In this document: in pieces, positions 1 to 5,135 of the stretch
Layout: each line of letters opens with the position of its first letter
Position numbering within the stretch: the stretch's first letter is position 1
Source: Pirellulaceae bacterium
GTDB taxonomy: Bacteria; Planctomycetota; Planctomycetia; Pirellulales; Pirellulaceae
Assembly: GCA_020846515.1 (NCBI GenBank)
Contig: JADLDX010000640.1
Coordinates: 1-5,135 of the forward strand
Direction of reading: 5' to 3'
DNA: 5,135 bases
Notes under the pieces: model-generated
What the model saw: the letters and a program-made list of their open reading frames with translations, nothing else
Told to the model about the DNA's origin: nothing
Database searches by the model: none
Translations under genes and position numbers: made by a program

Positions 1-512
1 ACCAACAGGACCCAAGTGCTCTGACCAATACGCTCAACCAATTACGCACCTTTAATGAACCTCGATATCTGCATCAAACAACTCGCAGGTCCAAGCAAGA
101 ACCCATGCTCGATATGGTTGATGATCTACCGATCGCCATGGAAAGCTGGCTGGCAGCGGCCGGTGCTGATATCAACCTGGGTAATGCAACCCAGGATAAC
201 ACAGCTCATGGCAACATCGCTCAGGCTGGCCCCTGGCCTGAACAAGCCTGGCGCATTCACTTTCACGTACCGATCTATGTGGATACGTTTGGGCAGTTGC
301 GTGCCACGCAAGCGGATATCACCCAAGCGGTAGTTTTTTTGGAAGCCCATCAAGAGGATCGCATCGAGGGCGCGCCGTGGTTCACGGGTGACTATGAGGT
401 TGAAACCTATGCTTGGGGCGTGTTGCCGGCTGAATTGCAAGCCAGTTCGCTGGCAGAAGGCATCGCCCGCGAACTGCAGTATTTGCAAGGTGTGCTGAAC
501 CAGTTACCTTGA
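1..512 (+). CDS. eboE: EboE-like metabolite traffic protein, C-terminal part (5' end outside window)
   Basis: The reading frame starting at base 3 is open from the window edge to the TGA at 510-512, giving the last 169 residues of a longer protein. The ATG at 105 is internal: upstream codons have no stop and read as conserved-looking protein (a YLHQT segment near fragment residue 22). Two motifs led to the call: HFHVPIYVD (fragment residues about 86-94) and EVETYAWGVLP (132-142), followed by a helix ending in AEGIARELQYL. From memory these match the C-terminus of EboE, a xylose-isomerase-like TIM-barrel protein of roughly 400 residues. The ebo cluster is linked to movement of secondary-metabolite precursors towards the periplasm in cyanobacteria, and similar clusters occur in other phyla. 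No metal ligands or substrate can be assigned from this fragment. Other ebo genes would be expected upstream, outside the window. The fallback call is a generic TIM-barrel sugar-isomerase-like protein. Confidence 0.72.
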   Translation, partial: QQDPSALTNTLNQLRTFNEPRYLHQTTRRSKQEPMLDMVDDLPIAMESWLAAAGADINLGNATQDNTAHGNIAQAGPWPEQAWRIHFHVPIYVDTFGQLRATQADITQAVVFLEAHQEDRIEGAPWFTGDYEVETYAWGVLPAELQASSLAEGIARELQYLQGVLNQLP

Positions 513-583
513 GCATGCGAGAATGTCTCTGCGCATGACAAAACGCGGTAGAGAAAGACGCCGCGAGAGTGAAAATGGCATTT

Positions 584-594
584 GAAAGAGAAAG
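584..594 (+). promoter_or_regulatory. Weak purine-rich ribosome-binding site for the TTG start at 604
   Basis: The tract GAAAGAGAAAG ends 9 bases before the TTG at 604. It is only a partial match to AGGAGG but is the best candidate in the gap. An in-frame TGA at 583-585 limits how far upstream the gene can begin, so TTG 604 is the first usable start. The GTG at 646 is the alternative, with no better site before it. Confidence 0.35.
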
Positions 595-603
595 TGGTCG
601 ATC

Positions 604-2367
604 TTGAATAACAGTCAACCAGGCGCATCGGACTTATCCGGTGGTGTGGGCCGCGATCCCAAGTTGCTGCGATCATGGCGTTGGTTTGGACCGGATGATT
701 TGCGTAGCTTTGGGCACCGCTCGCGTCTGAAGGGGATGGGCTTTGACGACGTGGATTATCGCGATCGGCCCATCATTGGCCTGCTCAATACGTGGAGCGA
801 TCTGAACACGTGCCACTCTCATTTTCGCGAACGAGCCCAGGAGCTGCGACGGGGAATTTTGCAAGCCGGCGGGTTTCCTGTCGAAGTACCTGTGATGAGT
901 CTGGGCGAGATGTTGATGAAGCCCACGACCATGCTGTATCGCAACCTGCTGGCGATGGAGACCGAAGAGGTCTTGCGCTGCCATCCGCTGGATGCCGCCG
1001 TGTTGATGGGCGGCTGTGACAAGACAGTACCCGCCATGATCATGGGGGCCATCTCGGCGGACGTGCCAGTGATTTTCTTGCCGGCTGGACCCATGTTAAA
1101 GGCTCGTTGGAAAAATGAAACGCTGGGCAGTGGTTCAGATGCTTGGAAGTATTGGGCCGAGCGCTGCGCAGGCAATTTGTGCGATAGCGACTGGAACGAT
1201 ATTGAGAATTGCATTGCCCGATCGGCTGGAACCTGCATGACCATGGGTACGGCTTCGACGATGGCTTGCATCGCTGAAACTCTCGGCTTTACCTTACCGG
1301 GAGCCAGCTCCATTCCTGCCGTTGTCGCCGAACATTGTCGGCTAGCGGTAGCCACAGGGCGACGTGCCGTGGAAATTGCTTGGGAAAATCTGCGTCCCAG
1401 TCAACTCGTGACGGCGCAGTCGATTGACAATGCCATTACCACCTTGCTCACCATCGGCGGTTCCACCAATGCCATCGTGCATGTGCTGGCGATGGCCAGG
1501 CGCGCCGGTGTGCCGCTGACCTTGGACCGTTTCGATGAGTTGTCGGAGCAAGTACCCGTACTAGCCGACCTGCGACCTAGTGGCCGATTTTTGATGGAGG
1601 ACTTTCATCATGCCGGGGGACTATCGGCGCTGCTGCTACGCTTAAAGGATCGACTCAATCTAGACTGCCTGACGATAAGTGGTTGCACGTTGGGTAAACA
1701 ACTCGAGGGCAGCGAAGTCCTGAACGATGAGATCATACGCACTCGAGATAATCCACTCTGGCCCACCGGCGGGACGTGCGTGCTGCGCGGAAACCTGGCC
1801 CCGGATGGCTGCGTCCTGAAAACGGTGGCCGCCGAGAAGCGTTTGCTCACGCATCGTGGACCAGCGCTCGTGTTTGACAACTATGCCCAGCTCAAAGCCC
1901 AGATCAACTCGCCCGATTTACCAGTTACCGCCGACACTGTATTGATCTTGCGCAGCGCTGGTCCATTGGGCGCGCCGGGATTTCCAGAATGGGGCATGTT
2001 ACCGATTCCGCAAAAGCTGCTGGCCGCGGGCGTGCGCGATATGGTGCGTATCTCCGATGCGCGCATGAGCGGCACCAGCTATGGCACTTGCATTCTGCAC
2101 GTTTCTCCGGAGAGCCACTTGGGAGGACCATTGGCGCTGGTGGTCACCGGTGACGAGATCGAACTGAATGTGCCCGAGCGTCGCTTGAGTTGGTTGGTCA
2201 GTGACGAAGAAGTAGCCAGGCGGCGCGCCGCTTATCAACCGCCGGCTGTACGCTTCGACCGCGGCTATCAACAGATGTTCAGCCGGCATGTGACACAGGC
2301 TAACGAAGGCTGTGATTTTGATTTTCTACACGGCAAATCACCCGGTGCAGAACCCGACATTTTTTAG
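604..2367 (+). CDS. IlvD/Edd-family sugar-acid dehydratase (L-arabinonate dehydratase-like)
   Basis: This 587-residue cytoplasmic enzyme is predicted to remove water from a sugar acid (an aldonate such as L-arabinonate or D-xylonate) to give a 2-keto-3-deoxy acid. Three cysteines fit the [2Fe-2S] cluster: C70 (NTWSDLNTC), C138 (GGCDK) and C211 (SAGTC). Their spacings of 68 and 73 match C59, C127 and C200 that I recall for Rhizobium L-arabinonate dehydratase. Likely Mg ligands are E102, D139, K140 (carbamylated in the family) and E462, and the catalytic serine is S489 in ARMSGT. The N-terminal catalytic domain covers about 55-385 and the C-terminal beta-barrel domain about 390-560. The NTWSDLNTC motif favours a sugar-acid dehydratase over dihydroxy-acid dehydratase (IlvD) or phosphogluconate dehydratase (Edd). 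TTG 604 is the chosen start; GTG 646 would give an N-terminus closer to the Rhizobium enzyme. No frameshift is seen. The exact substrate is not readable here: no other sugar-acid gene is adjacent. Confidence 0.9.
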   Translation: MNNSQPGASDLSGGVGRDPKLLRSWRWFGPDDLRSFGHRSRLKGMGFDDVDYRDRPIIGLLNTWSDLNTCHSHFRERAQELRRGILQAGGFPVEVPVMSLGEMLMKPTTMLYRNLLAMETEEVLRCHPLDAAVLMGGCDKTVPAMIMGAISADVPVIFLPAGPMLKARWKNETLGSGSDAWKYWAERCAGNLCDSDWNDIENCIARSAGTCMTMGTASTMACIAETLGFTLPGASSIPAVVAEHCRLAVATGRRAVEIAWENLRPSQLVTAQSIDNAITTLLTIGGSTNAIVHVLAMARRAGVPLTLDRFDELSEQVPVLADLRPSGRFLMEDFHHAGGLSALLLRLKDRLNLDCLTISGCTLGKQLEGSEVLNDEIIRTRDNPLWPTGGTCVLRGNLAPDGCVLKTVAAEKRLLTHRGPALVFDNYAQLKAQINSPDLPVTADTVLILRSAGPLGAPGFPEWGMLPIPQKLLAAGVRDMVRISDARMSGTSYGTCILHVSPESHLGGPLALVVTGDEIELNVPERRLSWLVSDEEVARRRAAYQPPAVRFDRGYQQMFSRHVTQANEGCDFDFLHGKSPGAEPDIF

Positions 2368-2375
2368 CTTGTAGG

Positions 2376-2394
2376 CGAATCGCTCCGCGACTCG
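2376..2394. repeat. Short hairpin just after the dehydratase stop
   Basis: CGAATCGC and GCGACTCG form a 3+4 bp stem with one A-C mismatch around a TCC loop. A single C-to-T change at 2391 would make the stem perfect, so it looks like a decayed palindrome. It lies 8 bases after the stop codon but no T-run follows, so it is not a canonical terminator. Its compact form (3-nt loop) resembles the hairpins at the other end of the window. Confidence 0.55.
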
Positions 2395-2401
2395 TCCACT
2401 A

Positions 2402-2422
2402 GGCTAACGCCCTGCGGCTGAT
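2402..2422 (+). repeat. GGCTAACGCC..GCGGCTGAT repeat, copy A
   Basis: This 21-base unit reads GGCTAACGCCC, then T, then GCGGCTGAT. It differs from copy C (2510-2530) at one position. I recall similar elements as abundant dispersed repeats in Rhodopirellula-like planctomycetes, which needs a genome search to confirm. Confidence 0.65.
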
Positions 2423-2465
2423 ATGCCCCATCGTTTAACAGTCAGCCGTAGGCGTACCTGACTTA

Positions 2466-2490
2466 CCGGGGCCGGCGTCATGCGGCTGAT
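2466..2490 (+). repeat. GGCTAACGCC..GCGGCTGAT repeat, diverged copy B
   Basis: The copy has the same 25-base length and ends as copy C (CCGGGGC at the left, GCGGCTGAT at the right) but six central differences. Its CGGCTGA end (2483-2489) is the inverse complement of TCAGCCG at 2442-2448, which may be the remnant of a fourth, inverted copy. Confidence 0.5.
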
Positions 2491-2505
2491 GTGGTCGTGA
2501 AGAAA

Positions 2506-2530
2506 CCGGGGCTAACGCCCAGCGGCTGAT
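2506..2530 (+). repeat. GGCTAACGCC..GCGGCTGAT repeat, copy C
   Basis: This is the best-preserved copy. It begins with CCGG and contains the mini-hairpin GGGC-TAAC-GCCC at 2509-2520, a 4-bp stem with a 4-nt loop. Outside the CCGG extension it matches copy A in 20 of 21 positions. The three copies start at uneven intervals (68 and 40 bases between core starts), so this is not a regular tandem or CRISPR-like array. Confidence 0.65.
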
Positions 2531-2586
2531 TCAAAGTGGCGCTGTCCAACTAATCTGCAGTAAAGACTTAAAAATCCAAAGCTGAT

Positions 2587-2609
2587 GCCCTGTCACGGAG
2601 TGCCAGGGC
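2587..2609 (-). terminator. Possible terminator hairpin after the SurA-like gene
   Basis: GCCCTG and CAGGGC form a 6-bp outer stem. After one T-C mismatch, CAC pairs with GTG around a GGA loop. The hairpin starts 13 bases beyond the stop codon of the minus-strand gene, the usual place for a terminator. Read on the minus strand, the nearest T-run (complement of 2570-2574) is more than 10 bases past the stem, so it is a weak Rho-independent terminator at best. It may instead be another dispersed hairpin. Confidence 0.35.
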
Positions 2610-2622
2610 TACATGATTACAC

Positions 2623-4593
2623 TTACTTGACCGGGGCTGGTCGTCCGCCGAAGGCTTGACGGCTGGGAGCACCTGCCGGCCTGGTTGCTTGACCACCTGC
2701 CTGGCTAGCAGCTTGTGCGGCATTTGGGTTCGCAGCGGCGGCGGGCAATGGTACGTTGATGTTCGCCGAGGCGGCTTGCACTTGCGACTTGGCAGGCACC
2801 AGTTTTTCATCCAAGAAGTTGTTGATATCGCCGGCGGCCAGCAAACGATCCAGTTCGTTTTGCATTTCGATCCGCAGCTTCTTCTCGGTAATCTCGCGCG
2901 TCAGTTCAGCGCGAATGGCGGCATCGTTCTGAGCGACCGGCGTGGTCATGCCTTGCTTGAACATGATGACGAACTGCTCACCGACGGCAATGACATGCGA
3001 AAGTTCGCCAGGATTAATGTCAAACGCGGCTTTCTCAAGTGTGGGTTGACCTGAATGGCGGCGAATGGGCGGTACTTTGCCGTAGTTGCTGCGTGAGACC
3101 GGTTCCACCGAGTACTTCGCGGCTAACTCACCAAAGTTGGCCTCCGTCATATTGGCTCGCGCCTCGGACCAGACCTGTTCGGCAATTCGCTGATTGCTGA
3201 GGACAATCGCCAGCACTTCAGCCCGTGGCCCAAAGTTGGACTCGAATCCTTTTTGCAAATCCTCTTCGGTGACTTTAATCTTATCGGCGACCAGCTTCTT
3301 CAGTGCCACACTGGGCCAGACTGCGTCGCTAATATACAGATCCAGCGTAGCACCTTCTTCCTGCATGACACTCTTGAGCCAACCGTCGACATCGGGAGTG
3401 CCATCTTTCTTGATGTAGCCCAAGGCATCCGCGGCCCGCGCGATTTCGACATCGATATCCGCTTGTGTGATGCCGATGTTTCTTTGTTTAAGCGCGTTGC
3501 CAATGACCAGGCGATTGATTTCGCCTTTGAGGATTTCTTTGCCGTGGCGAGAAACACATTCACCAGCCAGTTGATCCAGGGGTACCGGTTGTCCATTGAT
3601 GAGACCAGCGATGTTTGGATGAGCCTTTTCCAACTCGGGGTTACCGATCACCTGAACGACTTGGCTTCCCTTTTGTAACTCTTTGAAGATTTCGTCTGAG
3701 GCTTTGATTAAGCGGTCTTGTTGAAGTTGATCAGCGATACGTTGCTCGATGACCGGGATGTACTGAGCCGATGGTGGATTAGCCGGCAAGTGCCGAACAA
3801 GTTGCAGGATGATGTGCAGCTCGGCGGCATTGAAAATCGGTGAGATTTGATTGGGTTGTTGTAGTTGAAAAGCCATGCGTTCCAACATGTCATCGCCGCT
3901 GTTCTGGCGAATGGGCGGTAACATGCCTTCCACGCTGGCGCTGGCGGCATCGATGCTCTTTTCTTTGGCGACGCGGCGGAAAGTCTCTGGTGCGGCCGTG
4001 ACTTGGGCGTGAAGTTGTTCGGCAACTGCGCGATCTTGAACGGCGATCATGCGCACTTGAACTTTAGGGCCATATTCACTGGCGAAGATCTTCTGAACCT
4101 CTTCACGCGTGACTTGAATCTTGTCGGCGGCCAAAGCCCGCAAAGCCAGCATGGGCCAGACGATTTCACTGGCGTATCGCTCAGGTGGAAAGTCGCGGTT
4201 CTCTTCGAAGGTCTTCAAGAACAGAGCCGGAGTCAAGCCATATGAGCTAGCCATACGAGCTATCTCTTGGTTGACTTGATCCGTCGTGATGACGATGCCT
4301 TTGGCACGACAGGCTTGCAGGATTAAGTGCTTGTTCAAAAAGTTATCCAAGACGATCGTGCCATATCGCTTGACGCATTCCTGCCCCAATCGTTCACGAG
4401 TAATGGTTTGACCGCCGACGGTGGCTACGATCTTGGGCAATTTGTTGAGCGGATTATCGTCTTTAGGGGCCGCATTGGCCGACGGTGCCGCGACAGGCTG
4501 TTGGGCTAAGATCAGTCGCGGACAGCAGACATTGGCCAAACTGAGGGCCAGAAACAGGCACATCGCCACGAGAGTGCGAAGGTTTTGGGGCAT
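2623..4593 (-). CDS. Exported SurA/parvulin-like protein with two tandem modules, probable periplasmic chaperone
   Basis: This 656-residue protein starts with a signal peptide: R6, a hydrophobic core at about 8-22 and a likely cleavage after A30 (LILA|QQ). Two homologous modules follow. Module 1 (about 53-270) and module 2 (about 327-550) share a GECV/GQECV segment with a following R-x-G (70-78; 344-351), a VWP..AL..L.ADKI.VT block (145-162; 425-442), F-x-S-x-[YF]GP (170-176; 450-456) and PPIR-x-x-SG (226-233; 508-515). This is a SurA-N helical chaperone segment plus a PpiC/parvulin-like domain, twice. The normal parvulin HIL motif is absent: RMIAV at 181-185 has methionine and LAIVL at 461-465 has alanine where the histidine would sit. 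H260 (ELHIILQL) keeps the C-terminal histidine position in module 1; module 2 has F541. The tail (about 604-656) is Ala/Pro/Gly/Gln-rich and probably disordered. The likely role is folding or escorting exported proteins; isomerase activity is doubtful. The start is supported by a strong AGGAGG. It stands alone and converges with the dehydratase gene. Confidence 0.85.
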   Translation of the reverse strand: MPQNLRTLVAMCLFLALSLANVCCPRLILAQQPVAAPSANAAPKDDNPLNKLPKIVATVGGQTITRERLGQECVKRYGTIVLDNFLNKHLILQACRAKGIVITTDQVNQEIARMASSYGLTPALFLKTFEENRDFPPERYASEIVWPMLALRALAADKIQVTREEVQKIFASEYGPKVQVRMIAVQDRAVAEQLHAQVTAAPETFRRVAKEKSIDAASASVEGMLPPIRQNSGDDMLERMAFQLQQPNQISPIFNAAELHIILQLVRHLPANPPSAQYIPVIEQRIADQLQQDRLIKASDEIFKELQKGSQVVQVIGNPELEKAHPNIAGLINGQPVPLDQLAGECVSRHGKEILKGEINRLVIGNALKQRNIGITQADIDVEIARAADALGYIKKDGTPDVDGWLKSVMQEEGATLDLYISDAVWPSVALKKLVADKIKVTEEDLQKGFESNFGPRAEVLAIVLSNQRIAEQVWSEARANMTEANFGELAAKYSVEPVSRSNYGKVPPIRRHSGQPTLEKAAFDINPGELSHVIAVGEQFVIMFKQGMTTPVAQNDAAIRAELTREITEKKLRIEMQNELDRLLAAGDINNFLDEKLVPAKSQVQAASANINVPLPAAAANPNAAQAASQAGGQATRPAGAPSRQAFGGRPAPVK

Positions 4594-4603
4594 GACTTAG
4601 GTT

Positions 4604-4609
4604 CCTCCT
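4604..4609 (-). promoter_or_regulatory. Strong Shine-Dalgarno site for the SurA-like gene
   Basis: On the minus strand this reads AGGAGG, a perfect anti-16S match, 10 bases before the ATG at 4591-4593. It fixes the start codon and contrasts with the weak site and TTG start of the dehydratase. Confidence 0.85.
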
Positions 4610-4690
4610 GAACCGATCCAGCGGATTGAAAATCGGCCTGGAATGGTAGCTCAATTGCTCCGGCCAAAACAAGCCCGAAATTTATGTGTA

Positions 4691-4712
4691 GAACAGTTGT
4701 CCTCAACTGTTC
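4691..4712. repeat. GAACAGTTG hairpin element, copy 1 (perfect)
   Basis: GAACAGTTG and CAACTGTTC are perfect 9-bp arms around a TCCT loop. The core GTTGTCCTCAAC (4696-4707) recurs at 5001-5012 with one mismatch and, inverse-complemented, twice at 5044-5067. This defines a dispersed element family inside the same intergenic region. Confidence 0.85.
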
Positions 4713-4749
4713 ATTGCGTGCATGTCCCTAGGCGTCCATTGCGCAGGGG

Positions 4750-4779
4750 TGAGATTGTAAAACCCCGTTGGGGTTCTCA
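4750..4779. repeat. AACCCC-GTT-GGGGTT hairpin with outer TGAGA/TCTCA arms
   Basis: The inner stem AACCCC/GGGGTT (4761-4766, 4770-4775) closes on a GTT loop. TGAGA at 4750-4754 can pair with TCTCA at 4775-4779 across a bulge, sharing base 4775. On the minus strand the stem is followed by GGGGTTTTAC, a short T-run, so it could weakly terminate minus-strand transcription arriving from the right. It is more likely a dispersed repeat. Confidence 0.6.
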
Positions 4780-4913
4780 TCGCCGGTGGCATCACCAACC
4801 CAGGGTACGACCGCTCAAATCAACTGCGGTTGGCTCATCTTGATTTCGGCTCGGTAATCGTCTTGACCATTGGTAACACACCTACTCGCCGCATGCGCGC
4901 TGCTGACTCGATA

Positions 4914-4943
4914 CCGGCGGTTGGCACCGGTTGGCACCGCCGG
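4914..4943. repeat. CCGGC hairpin with exact tandem duplication of its tip
   Basis: The 30 bases consist of CCGGC, two exact copies of GGTTGGCACC (4919-4928, 4929-4938) and GCCGG. Removing one copy leaves a perfect 8-bp hairpin, CCGGCGGT-TGGC-ACCGCCGG. The duplicated unit is the 4-nt loop plus 3 stem bases on each side. As it stands, the outer 5-bp stem could close two identical 3-bp hairpins. Confidence 0.85.
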
Positions 4944-4955
4944 CTGGAATCCTGC

Positions 4956-4968
4956 GTCCCTACGGGAC
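4956..4968. repeat. GTCCC-TAC-GGGAC hairpin
   Basis: Perfect 5-bp arms enclose a 3-nt loop. It sits 7 bases before the next hairpin and belongs to the same mosaic. No T-run follows on either strand. Confidence 0.55.
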
Positions 4969-4974
4969 TACGTG

Positions 4975-4989
4975 GACCGCTGCGCGGTC
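4975..4989. repeat. GACCGC-TGC-GCGGTC hairpin
   Basis: Perfect 6-bp GC-rich arms surround a TGC loop. It lies 6 bases before the second GAACAGTTG element. There is no T-run, so a terminator role is not supported. Confidence 0.65.
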
Positions 4990-4995
4990 ACCGGG

Positions 4996-5017
4996 GAACA
5001 GTTGTCCTAAACTGTTC
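4996..5017. repeat. GAACAGTTG hairpin element, copy 2 (one mismatch)
   Basis: This is the same 22-base element as 4691-4712 in the same orientation, identical except for A instead of C at 5009. The change breaks the base pair next to the TCCT loop. Confidence 0.85.
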
Positions 5018-5037
5018 AATGGCACGAAGCGTCGCAA

Positions 5038-5073
5038 AGAGCAGTTGAGGACAACGTTGAGGACAACTGCTCT
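5038..5073. repeat. GAGCAGTTG hairpin element, copy 3, inverted, with tandem tip duplication
   Basis: The element reads AGAGCA, then GTTGAGGACAAC twice in exact tandem (5044-5055, 5056-5067), then TGCTCT. Deleting one 12-mer gives a perfect 10-bp hairpin with an AGGA loop, the complement-strand version of copies 1 and 2 (whose arms have GAAC rather than GAGC). The duplicated unit is the loop plus 4 stem bases on each side, the same geometry as the element at 4914-4943. Confidence 0.88.
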
Positions 5074-5135
5074 ACGATGGCTGTTAGCGATCGAAGTGGC
5101 TGGCCAGAGGGACCAAGTCTCGATAATCGCAGTCT

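Larger units (their letters stand above)
4610..5135. other. Gene-free region holding a mosaic of short hairpin repeats
   Basis: No convincing gene is seen on either strand. Between 4691 and 5073 there are at least seven compact inverted repeats, most with 3- or 4-base loops, separated by short unique-looking spacers. The strongest are listed separately. Weaker ones are GGTG-GCAT-CACC at 4785-4796 and CAAC-TGCG-GTTG at 4821-4832. The 80 bases next to the SurA-like gene (4610-4690) are probably its leader and promoter region, but no clear -35/-10 pair stands out. I see nothing specific in 5076-5135. Confidence 0.6.

Noticed and set aside
55..488. Alternative open frames on both strands over the EboE-like fragment
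   Set aside because: The frame with HFHVP and EVETYAW motifs is open from the window edge to 512 and explains the region.
2656..4509. Plus-strand open frames of 60-141 codons across the SurA-like gene
   Set aside because: They are antisense shadows of a well-supported 656-residue gene with signal peptide, duplicated domains and strong ribosome-binding site.
4643..4672. Candidate promoter for the SurA-like gene: TTGTTT (minus strand, 4667-4672), 18 bases, TACCAT (4643-4648)
   Set aside because: Only 3 of 6 and 4 of 6 bases match the sigma-70 consensus, which is close to chance. The position is plausible but not enough to list.
4761..4775. Intrinsic terminator on the minus strand
   Set aside because: The stem is followed by only four T residues and lies upstream of the SurA-like gene with no minus-strand gene visible to its right; it is kept as a repeat.
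4821..4832. CAAC-TGCG-GTTG mini-hairpin
   Set aside because: A 4-bp stem is expected by chance at this density; it is mentioned only as part of the mosaic.
4643..5048. Two small plus-strand open frames (4643-4843 and 4830-5048) in the gap after the SurA-like gene
   Set aside because: They run across the hairpin repeats, are rich in Arg, Pro and His in the way translated GC-rich repeats are, overlap each other, have no good ribosome-binding site and resemble no protein family I know. Such repeats are easily misannotated as small hypothetical genes.
4755..5067. tRNA or known structured RNA gene in the hairpin region
   Set aside because: No cloverleaf, conserved tRNA loop sequences or familiar riboswitch core could be found; the hairpins are isolated and very short.
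5038..5073. CRISPR or direct-repeat array
   Set aside because: The repeats are adjacent 12-mers with no spacers and sit within a palindrome; there is no repeat-spacer pattern and no cas gene.

Overview
The window looks like part of a planctomycete chromosome, most likely a Pirellula/Rhodopirellula-type member of the Pirellulales. Three observations suggest this: an EboE-type metabolite-traffic gene, a large secreted tandem-repeat SurA/parvulin-like protein, and intergenic regions packed with short hairpin repeats of a style I recall from Rhodopirellula-like genomes. The taxonomic call is inference from recall, not from a search.

Layout: (1) Positions 1-512, plus strand: the 3' end of a gene whose product resembles the C-terminus of EboE, a TIM-barrel protein of the ebo (eustigmatophyte/bacterial operon) cluster; its 5' end lies outside the window. 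(2) Positions 604-2367, plus strand: a complete IlvD/Edd-superfamily dehydratase of the sugar-acid (L-arabinonate dehydratase-like) type, with all three [2Fe-2S] cysteines, the metal ligands and the catalytic serine identifiable. (3) Positions 2368-2622: a convergent intergenic gap with a hairpin, three copies of a GGCTAACGCC..GCGGCTGAT repeat and a possible terminator. (4) Positions 2623-4593, minus strand: a complete 656-residue exported protein made of two SurA-N/parvulin-like modules with an Ala/Pro/Gly/Gln-rich tail; its parvulin modules lack the usual first catalytic histidine, so a chaperone role is more likely than a classical isomerase role. (5) Positions 4594-5135: a 542-base gene-free stretch with a strong ribosome-binding site for the minus-strand gene, followed by a mosaic of at least seven short hairpins.

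The two plus-strand genes are 91 bases apart and could be cotranscribed, but nothing in the sequence ties their functions together. The dehydratase and the SurA-like gene converge and are probably independent. The most unusual signal is not a gene: in the 4.69-5.07 kb mosaic, two hairpins of unrelated sequence each carry an exact tandem duplication centred on the hairpin tip (loop plus the top 3-4 base pairs), so that each could fold as a fully paired three-way junction.
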